Assembly (NCBI RefSeq): GCF_910594005.1
Contig: NC_057827.1
Location: 5,332,001 to 5,396,000 of the forward strand
Direction: 5' to 3'
Length of the DNA: 64,000 bases
Origin: Cervus elaphus
Taxonomy: Eukaryota; Chordata; Mammalia; Artiodactyla; Cervidae
Shown: piece by piece, positions 22,850 through 31,803 of the stretch
Layout: the number at the start of each line of letters is the position of its first letter
How positions within the stretch are numbered: position 1 is the first letter of the stretch
Notes under the pieces: model-generated
The model's database searches: none
Seen by the model: only the letters and a program-made list of their open reading frames with translations
Told to the model about the DNA's origin: nothing
Program-made: the position numbers and the translations under genes

Positions 22850-24770
22850 TATAGATCATATTTCAATTTTCCTGAAATTTGCATCAAAGTTTATAAGCAA
22901 CATGGGTCTGTAATGATCCTTATTACATACTTAATATAATTTATTTTGAATTTCTCTGGGCCTGGAGTTTTCATTTTATGAATGTTTTTAATTATAATTA
23001 ACTTTAGAAGTTAGAAGGCTATTCATACTTCCCATTTACTTTCACTTTAGTTATGATAATTTATTTACCAGAAAGTTTAAAATTTGAACTACATTTTTAT
23101 ATTGAATGGCCTAATGTTCATGATACACTCTTATGATCATTTTAAGTATGTATGAACAATAGAGATATCACTGTTTTTCATTCTTGATATTGGTTAGTTG
23201 AGAAATCTCCGTTTTATCTTTTCAGTGAAACATACTAGAGGTTTATCTGAATTATTTAACCCATTAAAGAACAAGCCTCTGGCTATTATCCTTGTTGTAT
23301 GTTCACTTTTTAAAATTAATTTCTGTTCTTATTTTTGTCATTTCTTTACATATGTATTCTTTTTGCTAAATTTGTTATCAATTTTGTAATATAATGTACA
23401 TTTGTAAGGGCTTCCCAAGTGGCTCAGTGGAAAAGAGTCTACCTGCCAATGCAGGAGACGCAGGAGAAGCGAGTTTCATCCCTGGGTCAGGAAGATGCCC
23501 TGGAGGAGGAAATGGCAACCCACTCCAGTATTCTTGCCTGGAGAATTCCATGGACAGATGAGCCTGGTGGGCTACAGTCCATGGGGTCACAGAGAGTCAG
23601 ACATGACTGAGTAACTAAGCACACACATACATTTGTAATTATCCAAATTTAGTGATTGCATTAGAAATAACAACTTTCTCATTTTCTAATATATTTATTT
23701 CAATCTATAAAATTTTCTCCAAGTATTGCTTTCCACCTAGCATACAAACTTTTATATAACACTTCATTATTAATCAAATCATAATATTTTCCGATTCCTT
23801 TTCTGATTTTTTTTTCATTGACAAGTGGGTGATTTAGAGATGCTTTTATTAATATCCTGACATATAAATGGTTTTTCTAGCGGTATTTTGTTACTGATTT
23901 CTGATTCAATTTCATTCTAGGCTTAGAGAATATATTCTGAATTATTTCAAGCCTTTGACATTGTTGAGACATCTTTTAGGCCCAATATGTAAATTTTAAT
24001 AAGTGTTTGATGTGTAATTTTCACTGATGAGATTTGGTCAGCAGTATTAATAGTGTATAAAAACCTACCAACTTGCTGTTTTGTTTTTTTTTTTCTCCCC
24101 CCTCGGTTTATTCAATTACATCCTTGTCCCCTAGTGGCCAGAAATATGCACTTTGTTATGTTTCTTGTGGGAGATTGTCTGGTCAGCTGGGCATGATTGC
24201 TTGTAATTCTCCTTAATAACAGCATAAAATTTTTGGAGGACAAAAGAAACAGGGCAAAGAACATAGGAAATTATATAAGTATTTTTATGTTCTAAAATAT
24301 AAAAAACACTCCTTCTTCAAGAAACAAAGATTCAGATTAATTCTGTTTCCCTCCCCCTCCCTGCAGTGGTAGCATGCAGGTCCAAGTGCATACCTGGCAT
24401 AACATCTACGTCCCCCTCTAAAGATGAGAAGGCAGCAGGACTCCAACTTCATTATATGACATTCCTGCCCCATCTCTGCATTCATCTTCTTTTCCCTACC
24501 ACTTGGAAACAAAGTTTCATCTTTCTTTATGAATGTATTTAAGGCTAAATGTTGTACTTCAATGCATGGCCTTAGGTATATTCTAAGTGTTTATGCCTGT
24601 CATATTTTGAATATTATTCAGTTGAAATTTTTCTGTTTTGTGTGAATTCTTCTATAACTCATAGGTGATTTAGGTTCTTTAATGCTGTCTCTCAAATTTT
24701 ATTCCTTTAATTCTCACCATATTAGCTATTTTCTAAGTCTTTCAAGCAGTTACTTATATACTAGTTAAGT
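22850..24770 (-). mobile_element. Old L1M ORF2, antisense
   Basis: Landmarks of antisense ORF2 are visible: 'ctgggcctggagttttcatt' at 22959, 'ctagaggtttatctgaatta' at 23234, 'ggcttagagaatatattctg' at 23921. Split by a SINE at 23408-23627. The stretch 24085-24480 is less clear and may be non-L1. Confidence 0.75.
23408..23627 (+). mobile_element. Bov-tA SINE with TSD
   Basis: Complete SINE from 'ggcttcccaagtggctcag' to a short (CA) tail. Flanked by tacatttgtaa at 23397-23407 and 23628-23638. Confidence 0.95.
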
Positions 24771-25334
24771 ATATAACTAGTTTCTATCATTGTTCTAGGT
24801 GTAAATATCAGCTTTATTAGAAGGGTTTAATCTAGGTTATGACTAGAAATTAAAATTTAAGTATGTTTTAGGCCTGTAAAATAAATGAATATGAATAAAT
24901 TATGCTAACCACACTATAATATACACATAGCAGAATTCTTGGCACTTGCAGAAAAACATTTAGAGTTTTTCTTGAAATTTTCAGTGTTTGATTATAATAC
25001 AGATAGTTCCATGTAATTTTCATAATCAGTTTTGTGGTACTATATTTGAATGGCTTTAAAATAATTAATACCTTTTAAATCTGTATTAAAATATGGAATT
25101 AGACATTTTTGAGTAACTTTCATGTTTCTGGTTACATGTCATCTAGTGGTTCACTCATGGTGATTAGACTCTTCATAACAGCCCACCCTCACTCAGGATG
25201 AGCGAGAGAATGCCTGTCCCAAGCAGACTCTCATACAATTATTAACACAAGTGATTTGGGAACAAAACATGCTGCACAAAGGTACCTACAACTGAAATTC
25301 CCCTTTTGATAATATACTTAATTGTGCTCAGCTT
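24771..25334. other. AT-rich, unassigned
   Basis: No gene or recognisable repeat; AT-rich throughout. Confidence 0.4.
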
Positions 25335-25460
25335 TAAAGTTTACAGCTTTCTTAAGGTGTAATTGATGTACAAAAAAAAAAACCTGCACATAATTAATGT
25401 ATGCAATTTGGTGAGTTGTAGAAAAGTGTCTTTGTAAATTTCAAAATAAAAATGTTTTTC
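25335..25460 (-). mobile_element. L1M 3'-end fragment, antisense
   Basis: Matches the common 'ggtgtaattgatgtacaaaa...ctgcacataattaatgtatgcaatttg' block, with an expanded A-run at 25371-25382. Confidence 0.65.
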
Positions 25461-25639
25461 CATCAGTATAAGAAAATAAATACTTAGCCCCTATCTCTTC
25501 TGTATCAGGGAACTGCAGTTTCCAGTTTCCAGACAGCAGAAAGTGGAGACTGACAGAGTTGCTCCAGTCACAGTATCCTTTGGGCAATTCTAAATTACCA
25601 AATAATTTTATCTCAAAAATTACTCTTGTAAATACTGTT

Positions 25640-25800
25640 CCAATAATTTTATAATTATTTCATTTAATACTCACAACAAACCTGGGAGCTGATTGCTCTT
25701 ATTATGATGATAGTTGTTGTTTACCAGATGAGAAAAAAGAGTGTTTAATTTGCCCAAGATAAATTCTTAGAGAGCAGTGCATTCCAGATTTGAGCCCCTA
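25640..25800 (+). mobile_element. MIR-like ancient SINE relic
   Basis: 'tttcatttaatactcacaac', 'tattatgatgatagttgttg', 'ccagatgagaaaa' and 'ttaatttgcccaagata' follow the MIR/L2-type consensus in order. Confidence 0.6.
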
Positions 25801-27249
25801 GTGGCTGATTTTTTAATTTTCCTTCCCTGCACCCTACAGGCGTACAATGTAGTGCCTAAATGTTGGACCTAAAGTAGGTGTGTGTGTGCTGGAGGAGACT
25901 GCTTGGAAACAATGCATGTCCTTTAAATATGGACATATGAGTCATGTGGGGCTGGGCCCAGCAGGCCTGGGATGTTTAAAATAAAAGACTGTGGGAGTCT
26001 CCAATTCTCTTCTGCCCAAGGCCACAGTCCACTTCATAACTAGTCTCTTGCCTGTCAAGCTCTTGTTACACTGCCTGGAATGAGCTTCAGCACTGTAGTG
26101 CTGTCAGCAACCTCTCCTTTATTAACTTGCTCCCTGGTGACTGGGTGCTCAGCCCAGCCTGCTTAGGTGGAAGGCTACTTCCCTTCATTCCAGTTGGACA
26201 CCTTAATGCTCATCATCCAGGAGATATCCTGCTGCCCTCCACATTGCTGTGTGCACAAATTGGTCTCAGTCAGGTTCCAGACTTGGATGCCCTCAATGGT
26301 GTTTTGGGGAAAGAGGGCTCAGCTGAGCCAAATAATTGGAGATAGGATCAGATATGTATTTTCAGAGACTATGTGAAAGCAACATCGGTGCTCACATTAA
26401 AAAATCAGGAAAAGTTCTTTTTTTTTTTTTTTTTTTTAGGAAAAGTTCTTGAAATATGATGGTTAGATAAAATTCTCTGAGAAGAGAGATTTGACTGGTA
26501 TGGAAAATATTAGATTATTTCTCTCAACACACACTACCTAGTATTTGTAGTTATTCAGTCTTAGACAACATTTAAAATCATGGGGTACAATTTTAGTTTC
26601 TAATAGTGCATAAGGAATATCTCATTATAAAATGAGAAGATGTGGCTCACGGTGAGAGGACGACCCACAAACACATTTGCGAGTCACACAGGTGGAGATC
26701 TGAAAGCAGACGCTGCCCCATGTCAGCTGTACAGCTGGGCAGGTTAGGAGATATTGCTTTCTCTCCATTTCCTTATGTTTGGGGAGAAGGATGATCAAAT
26801 ACCATCTAGAACTGAGCTACCACTCACCTGAATTTCAGGTGCTTAAGAGACATATGTATTAATGATTACTGTACAGAACAACGCATATGAATTCATCATA
26901 AAACACTGCATTGAGTAGTGCTAATCTATAAAAAGTAAAAAAGTCAAACAAATATAATGTAGACATGGTGCTGAGAACATACTACCATTAAACATGTAAT
27001 AGATTTATATTCTGGATTTTTATGTTTATGAACTTGTGGACAACCCAATAACTGTGTTTCAAGTCATTTTCTGTGAAAATTTGGAGGGCTGTCAAAGGAA
27101 TAGTCAATATCTAACACATTTATAGAGAAAAAGAGTGAAAGTGAGCCAAACTTTGAGTTATTGTCCCAAACAGAAAATTCAACATAAAGGAGAAAAATAA
27201 ATTCACCAAGATTTCCTAGACTCCCAATGTAAAAGTAGCATCATTCTCA
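25801..27249. other. Mostly unassigned DNA
   Basis: 25860-26400 is less AT-rich, with 'tttaaaataaaagactgtgg' near 25974 resembling an LTR polyadenylation region, unproven. Two overlapping open frames of about 70 codons at 26127-26376 look random. A tail-only insertion sits at 26407-26450. Confidence 0.35.
26407..26450 (-). mobile_element. Tail-only poly(T) insertion with 13-bp TSD
   Basis: aggaaaagttctt lies at 26407-26419 and 26438-26450, separated by 18 T. It reads as an antisense poly(A) tail without a body, produced by extreme 5' truncation of a retrotransposed RNA. Confidence 0.6.
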
Positions 27250-28120
27250 CATAATTTATCAACTGAGGAAAATTTTTACCTTCTGAAATTGTTGAGCCTT
27301 CTATTGTATGATCAGACTATACTTCAATTTATTTTTGTTTTCATAAATAAAATGATTTTCATTTTAGTACTTTAATTCCTAGGATAATTAGCTTTGAGTG
27401 TTATAAATATTATGAATTCTAAATATCTAAGTATCATTGATTATATGCATGTATATATATAGTATACATATAAATATAAATACAAATTCAAATTATTTTG
27501 TTTTATTGCACTCCTATTAATTGTCCTTGCTAAATCCTCTTAAGTTTAATAGTTTATCAGTAAATTATTCTTAATTTTCTGCTGCCCATGAATAATTTCT
27601 TTGCAATTCTAACATTTATTATTTCTTTGCTTACCTTACTGGAGTGTACAAGACTTGTAATAATAGCACATATAGACTTTTTGCCTTTCTGTAGATGGAA
27701 ACTTTAAAAGATTTCATTTATGGAGTTATTTTAAATTGAATAATTATCTAACAGATAAATATTTATATTCCTTATTTCTTGTCCTGTCATTTTTGTTAAT
27801 AAATGTTTTTTTTAATAAATATGACCATTTCACATACATTTTAAAATTTAATGCCTTTTTTTCTGATATCCTCATATAATTTTTAATACCTGTTATTAAT
27901 GTACTCATACCACTTTTTATATTTCTGATCTTGGTTATTTGAGCCTGCTTCACTTCAGGTTCAAGAATCTTTTCAAAGAATTTTGATTAATTCCCCCTAC
28001 TTCATATTTGTTTTACTTTAATTAATTTATCATGTTTATAGTTTACTTCAATCTAATTTCTGTACTATATTCATATTTTCTCAAATTTTAAAATAAAAAT
28101 TTGGACCATAAAATTTCCTC
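27250..28120 (-). mobile_element. Old L1M ORF2, antisense
   Basis: Diverged antisense L1 (for example the 27790-28060 stretch ending 'tgtttatagtttacttcaat'). Very AT-rich, no open frame. Family call by general pattern only. Confidence 0.5.
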
Positions 28121-28139
28121 TGAGAAACTTGTTTTAGCA

Positions 28140-28340
28140 AACAAAATCCAATACTATGTAAAATGAGAATCATACCACAAATGGTTTATTCTTGGGGAAG
28201 AAAAAAAGGCAAGTTAAACATTGAAAAACCTATCAGTGTAAATAATTACAATAAAATAAAAAAGAGGAAAAATAACATAATCATCTCTTTAAAAGCACAG
28301 AAACCTACATGACAAAATTCAGTTTACATCAACACTTTAT
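28140..28340 (+). mobile_element. Old L1 ORF2 fragment, sense
   Basis: 'tcataccacaaatggtttat', 'acattgaaaaacctatcagtg', 'gacaaaattcagtttacat' follow the L1 RT region in order. Confidence 0.6.
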
Positions 28341-28344
28341 ATTT

Positions 28345-29060
28345 TAAACTACTTTGTTTACTAATCCAATAAAATGCATCTGGAAAATGACAGCCCAGAT
28401 GAAATTAAAAATCACCACATGGGCAGAAGGGTAGAGGATTTACCATGAAAGGCTGGCCCAGCACAATACCGTACAAAATGGGGTGTAATAAAGAAACAGA
28501 AACAAAGAGCCACTGTGAATTAAATCAGAAAGAAGAAGAAAAAAAAAGAAAGAAAGAAAAGCCAGGGTCACAACGGGGACAGAGCCTTATTAAGCCAGCA
28601 TCATGACCAGCAAGGTCTGAGGCTTCTGCACAAAGGGAGGGAAAGGCTGAAAACCACAACAACCTAACAAAGCTGAAAGCCACTAAAGCAGCCTCAGACC
28701 AGAGGTCGGCTCATGCCTCACTGGCGAAAAGCCTTTCCAACCTAAGCCTGTAAGAATTTCCAGAAAACAAAGAGCAGAAGAAATAAGCTTTTGTCAACAC
28801 AACTAAATGAATAAAGCTTCCAGAAGCAACAGTTAAGGTACTCGGAATGAAAAATAATTAAAACAAAAACAGATCCATATAGACATAAAATGAAGTGAAC
28901 AAAGCATTTATAAAATTCACGTGTGATATGGTTCAGAAACAAGATGAATTTTACACAGTGGGAAATTTTAAAAAGCATGAGGATTACGATGTTTTCAATA
29001 GACATGTATGAAAAACCAATGAAACCAATGCGTCCGAAGAAACACTGAAAGGGATTGCAT
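28345..29060. other. Upstream flank of MKRN3, unassigned
   Basis: Purine-rich, including an (AAAG)n patch at about 28538-28560. No repeat family or exon recognised. It borders the CpG-rich promoter region. Confidence 0.4.
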
Positions 29061-29089
29061 TAAAACCTCAAAGGGCCGTGATTTCTTCC

Positions 29090-29440
29090 CTCAGAGGAGC
29101 CGCGGGAGGCCGAGGGGCTGCACGCAGCAGAGCAGAGGCGGCGCGGCTGACAGCGCTGCCGGATGTGAACAAAAGAGGATGCCGGTCACAATTCCAGCCG
29201 GACCGATCGTGCACCGACCCAGTGGAGGACTGACGTCGTTCGCACAGGAAGTGTCCACCGCGCCTGCTCAGAGAAGGAAGTAGGAACACAGACACAGGAA
29301 GCAGGGACTGGGGGAGAGGGAAACAGATGCACAGCTCCACGGGAAGAGTCCCGGAGCTGGCTGGTGGCCTCCGGGCCTCAAGCCTGAAAGGAAGACACAC
29401 CGGGGAAGTTCCGGTACCGTTCTGGGGAGTAAAAGCTGCC
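29090..29440 (+). promoter_or_regulatory. MKRN3: CpG-rich promoter/5' UTR of MKRN3
   Basis: About 25 CpG dinucleotides lie between 29097 and 29430, against almost none in the flanking AT-rich DNA. No TATA box. Candidate sites seen: ETS-like caggaagtg (about 29246), aaggaagta (about 29275) and caggaagca (about 29295), plus a CRE-like tgacgtcg (about 29232). These are sequence matches only. By knowledge of the locus, this promoter would be methylated on one parental allele. Confidence 0.7.
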
Positions 29441-30898
29441 ATGGAAGAGCCTGCAGCTCCCAAAGAACCCCACGAGGCAGCTGGGGCCTCTAGGGGTACC
29501 GAGGCAGCAGGGGAGGGCACCCCACGGCCCACCCTCCCGGTGCGCCCTGTCTCCCGGTGGTCCTCGGCTCCAGGCCCAACCCCGTTCCGCCCGTCACGTC
29601 TGAGGCCTGCCCAAGCCTCATGGGGAGGGGCCGGGCCCAGCTGGCTGCAGAGCCGGAGCACTGGCAGCTGGACAAAGCAAGTCGTCTGCAGGTATTATCT
29701 GCATGGGCTGTGCAAGGAGGGGGAGAACTGCCGATACTCCCACGACCTCTCGGGCCGGCAGGTGGCCGGGGAGGGCCCTGGCTCGCAGCCCCAGGCCTCT
29801 GCAGACAGCGGCCCTAGCACGGCTGCGCACATGGAGCCCCTGCCTCAGCAAGTGGCGGAAGCCCCACCTGCTGCTTCCTCACGCTCCTTGCCTGTGATTG
29901 GCTCAGCTGCTGAAAGGGGTTTGTTTGAAGCCAAGACAGATAATGCAGGCCTTGAAGCTGCCGGAGGAGCAGGTGTGGAAGGCTGGGAGAATGCCGTTGA
30001 ATTTGTTCCCGGGCAACCCTACCGGGGCCGCATGGTCCCTTCTGTCTCCGAGGCTCCTCTGCAGAGCTCGGTGACTGAGAGTGGGCAGATTGTCTTGGGC
30101 ATGGGGAGGCAACTTTGCCGCGATGCTATCGCGGGGCAGTGCTTTCGTGGGCAGGACTGTGTTTATCTCCATGGAGATATATGTGATATGTGTGGGCTGC
30201 CGGTCTTGCACCCCTTGGATGGTGCCCAGAGGGCAGACCATGTAAAGGCCTGCATTGAAGCACACGAAAAGAATATGGAGCTCTCGTTTGCCGTGCAGCG
30301 CAGTGCGGACAAAGTGTGTGGCATCTGCATGGAGGTTGTCTATGAGAAAGCCAACCGGAATGATTGCCGCTTTGGCATCCTCTCCAGCTGCAATCACACC
30401 TACTGTCTTAAGTGTATCCGCAGGTGGAGAAGTGCCAGACAATTTGGGAGCAGGGTTATCAAGTCCTGCCCTCAGTGCAGGGTCATGTCCACCTTTGTCA
30501 TTCCCAGTGAGTACTGGGTGGAGGAGGAAGAAGAGAAGCAGAAACTTATTCAACAGTACTTGGAGGCTTTGAGTCACAAGACCTGCAGGTATTTTGCTCG
30601 AGGCAGGGTCTGCCCATTTGGAGAGAACTGTTTTTACAAACATGTGTATCCTGAGGGCCAGGGCGAGGAGCCTCAGCGGCAGGGTGCTGAGGCGTCTGGT
30701 ACTTGCCATTGGGAACCTTTGGAGCCTCTGCAGGTGGGAGAGGGCAACATGCCCTTTAAAAGCAGTAGAAAAGAGCTTGTCATGCTTTGGCTGGCCAATC
30801 TGTTGTGTAAGTGTTTTCACCAGGAGCTTATGTGCTCCCCTTCACAGAGGTCTGGTGGGACTTGCTTCATTGTGAGCTGGAAGAATATTGCACCTTGA
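29441..30898 (+). CDS. MKRN3: Makorin-3, RING-type E3 ubiquitin ligase, frameshifted C-terminus
   Basis: Intronless 485-codon frame. The start is placed at 29441 because gccatggaa is a strong initiation context and the N-terminus MEEPAAP matches MKRN3 as I know it; the frame is open 38 codons further up, from a weak ATG at 29327. Domains: CCCH finger 1 (C83, C91, C97, H101), CCCH 2 (C226, C234, C240, H244), makorin Cys/His motif (C248-H275), C3HC4 RING (C293, C296, C317, H319, C322, C325, C343, C346), CCCH 3 (C382, C391, C397, H401). All ligands are present. Makorins act as RNA-binding ubiquitin ligases; human MKRN3 (507 residues) is imprinted and restrains puberty onset. Oddity: the frame shifts near 30815-30840, so the last ~25 residues are foreign. 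The conserved makorin tail (D-L-L-H-x-E-L-E-E-Y) is still readable in the other frame at 30859-30888. Either a functional variant, an assembly error or early decay. Confidence 0.88.
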   Translation: MEEPAAPKEPHEAAGASRGTEAAGEGTPRPTLPVRPVSRWSSAPGPTPFRPSRLRPAQASWGGAGPSWLQSRSTGSWTKQVVCRYYLHGLCKEGENCRYSHDLSGRQVAGEGPGSQPQASADSGPSTAAHMEPLPQQVAEAPPAASSRSLPVIGSAAERGLFEAKTDNAGLEAAGGAGVEGWENAVEFVPGQPYRGRMVPSVSEAPLQSSVTESGQIVLGMGRQLCRDAIAGQCFRGQDCVYLHGDICDMCGLPVLHPLDGAQRADHVKACIEAHEKNMELSFAVQRSADKVCGICMEVVYEKANRNDCRFGILSSCNHTYCLKCIRRWRSARQFGSRVIKSCPQCRVMSTFVIPSEYWVEEEEEKQKLIQQYLEALSHKTCRYFARGRVCPFGENCFYKHVYPEGQGEEPQRQGAEASGTCHWEPLEPLQVGEGNMPFKSSRKELVMLWLANLLCKCFHQELMCSPSQRSGGTCFIVSWKNIAP

Positions 30899-31240
30899 AT
30901 CTGTGGCATTCTGCTGTGGCATGTTGTCTGGTGTGCTGAGGCTCTGTCATCTGCTCTTGTCTGTGTTTTGTTTATGGACACATCTGTCACTTCTAGGGGC
31001 TGCTGAAACCATTTGTATAGAAACATCCATCTGTTTTCTTGACCATTCCCATTCCTGCCCCCCCAGGATTATGGCGTTTCACTGTGTTAAAAAGTAACAA
31101 AACATCCTTAAAGTTATTGTTTGGTGAAATTAATATGACTGTCAGTTTATGGTTTATTTTGTCATCTGTTTTTAACAGGATTGACTCAGTTCTAGTCTAG
31201 TGTTTACAGAATTTCCACACTCATTTTGAAGCCCCTCAAG

Positions 31241-31246
31241 AATAAA
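31241..31246 (+). terminator. MKRN3: Possible proximal poly(A) signal
   Basis: AATAAA about 340 bases after the stop. The downstream GT-rich element is weak compared with the distal site. Confidence 0.4.
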
Positions 31247-31592
31247 TGTGACAGGGTGAAGGGAGAAGTCTAAACTGAACCAGGAGCTTTTTGCTGCTTC
31301 AGTCTTAAGAAATGGACCCTCGTGGGGCTTTATGGTGCAGCTTCAGCATCTCTGTTGTTTACTCGTCTGTTCCCTCCCCCATTCCTCTTAAAGTGCACTC
31401 TTAACTTGTGGTTTACCTTGTGGTTTTACGTTTTACTTGACCAGAACCAGGTGCATATGTTCACATGTGTTTATCCTGTTTAACTTGATGTGAAATCATT
31501 TATATTTGGAAGTAATATACATGCATATTAATGTGTATGAAAGTTATGTGTTTGCAAATATACATTTAAGGTGTATACTATAATATTTATTT

Positions 31593-31603
31593 AATAAAAT
31601 AAA
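31593..31603 (+). terminator. MKRN3: Likely main poly(A) signal, two overlapping AATAAA
   Basis: AATAAA at 31593-31598 and 31598-31603, followed at 31622-31665 by a strongly GT-rich stretch (gttggtagg, gttgtgtgagtgtgag), the usual downstream element. Confidence 0.65.
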
Positions 31604-31762
31604 CAGCTGGAAGCTGAAGGTGAAAGGTTGGTAGGATTGCTGTTGTGTGAGTGTGAGGTATGTAAATTGTTTTTCTGTCCCTTTCACAGGCTTCAGTGAT
31701 TAGCACCTAATGAAAAACAGCTATTTCAGTGGCTCTATCTAAATGTAGCAGACACAGATCTT

Positions 31763-31803
31763 AAAGAATTTACAGAAAAAAAAAAAAAAAAGAATTTACA
31801 GAA
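31763..31803 (+). mobile_element. Tail-only poly(A) insertion with ~15-bp TSD
   Basis: aaagaatttacagaa lies at 31763-31777 and 31789-31803, separated only by A residues. This is a retrotransposition scar without a body, just beyond the MKRN3 3' end. Confidence 0.6.

Larger units (their letters stand above)
30899..31625 (+). other. MKRN3: MKRN3 3' UTR
   Basis: Non-repetitive, T-rich sequence continuing from the stop to tandem polyadenylation signals. In the shifted frame that holds the makorin tail, reading would continue to a TGA at 30937-30939, because the codon after the expected end (30904-30906) is tgg. Confidence 0.65.

Noticed and set aside
29327..29440. 38-residue N-terminal extension of MKRN3
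   Set aside because: The ATG at 29327 has a weak context, and the ATG at 29441 sits in gccatgg and starts with the expected MEEPAAP.
29068..29661. 197-codon minus-strand open frame over the CpG-rich region
   Set aside because: Pro/Ala/Arg-rich low-complexity translation typical of CpG islands, with no motif.
29903..30820. 305-codon open frame on the minus strand opposite MKRN3
   Set aside because: It is the reverse of a conserved zinc-finger gene; GC-rich coding sequence with few stop complements explains it. No domain is visible. An antisense RNA is possible but this frame does not prove it.
29441..30898. Processed pseudogene of MKRN1 instead of MKRN3
   Set aside because: The N-terminus and region between CCCH 1 and 2 fit MKRN3, the frame is intact through all zinc-binding domains, there is a CpG-rich promoter, and there is no A-tail or flanking duplication at the 3' end.
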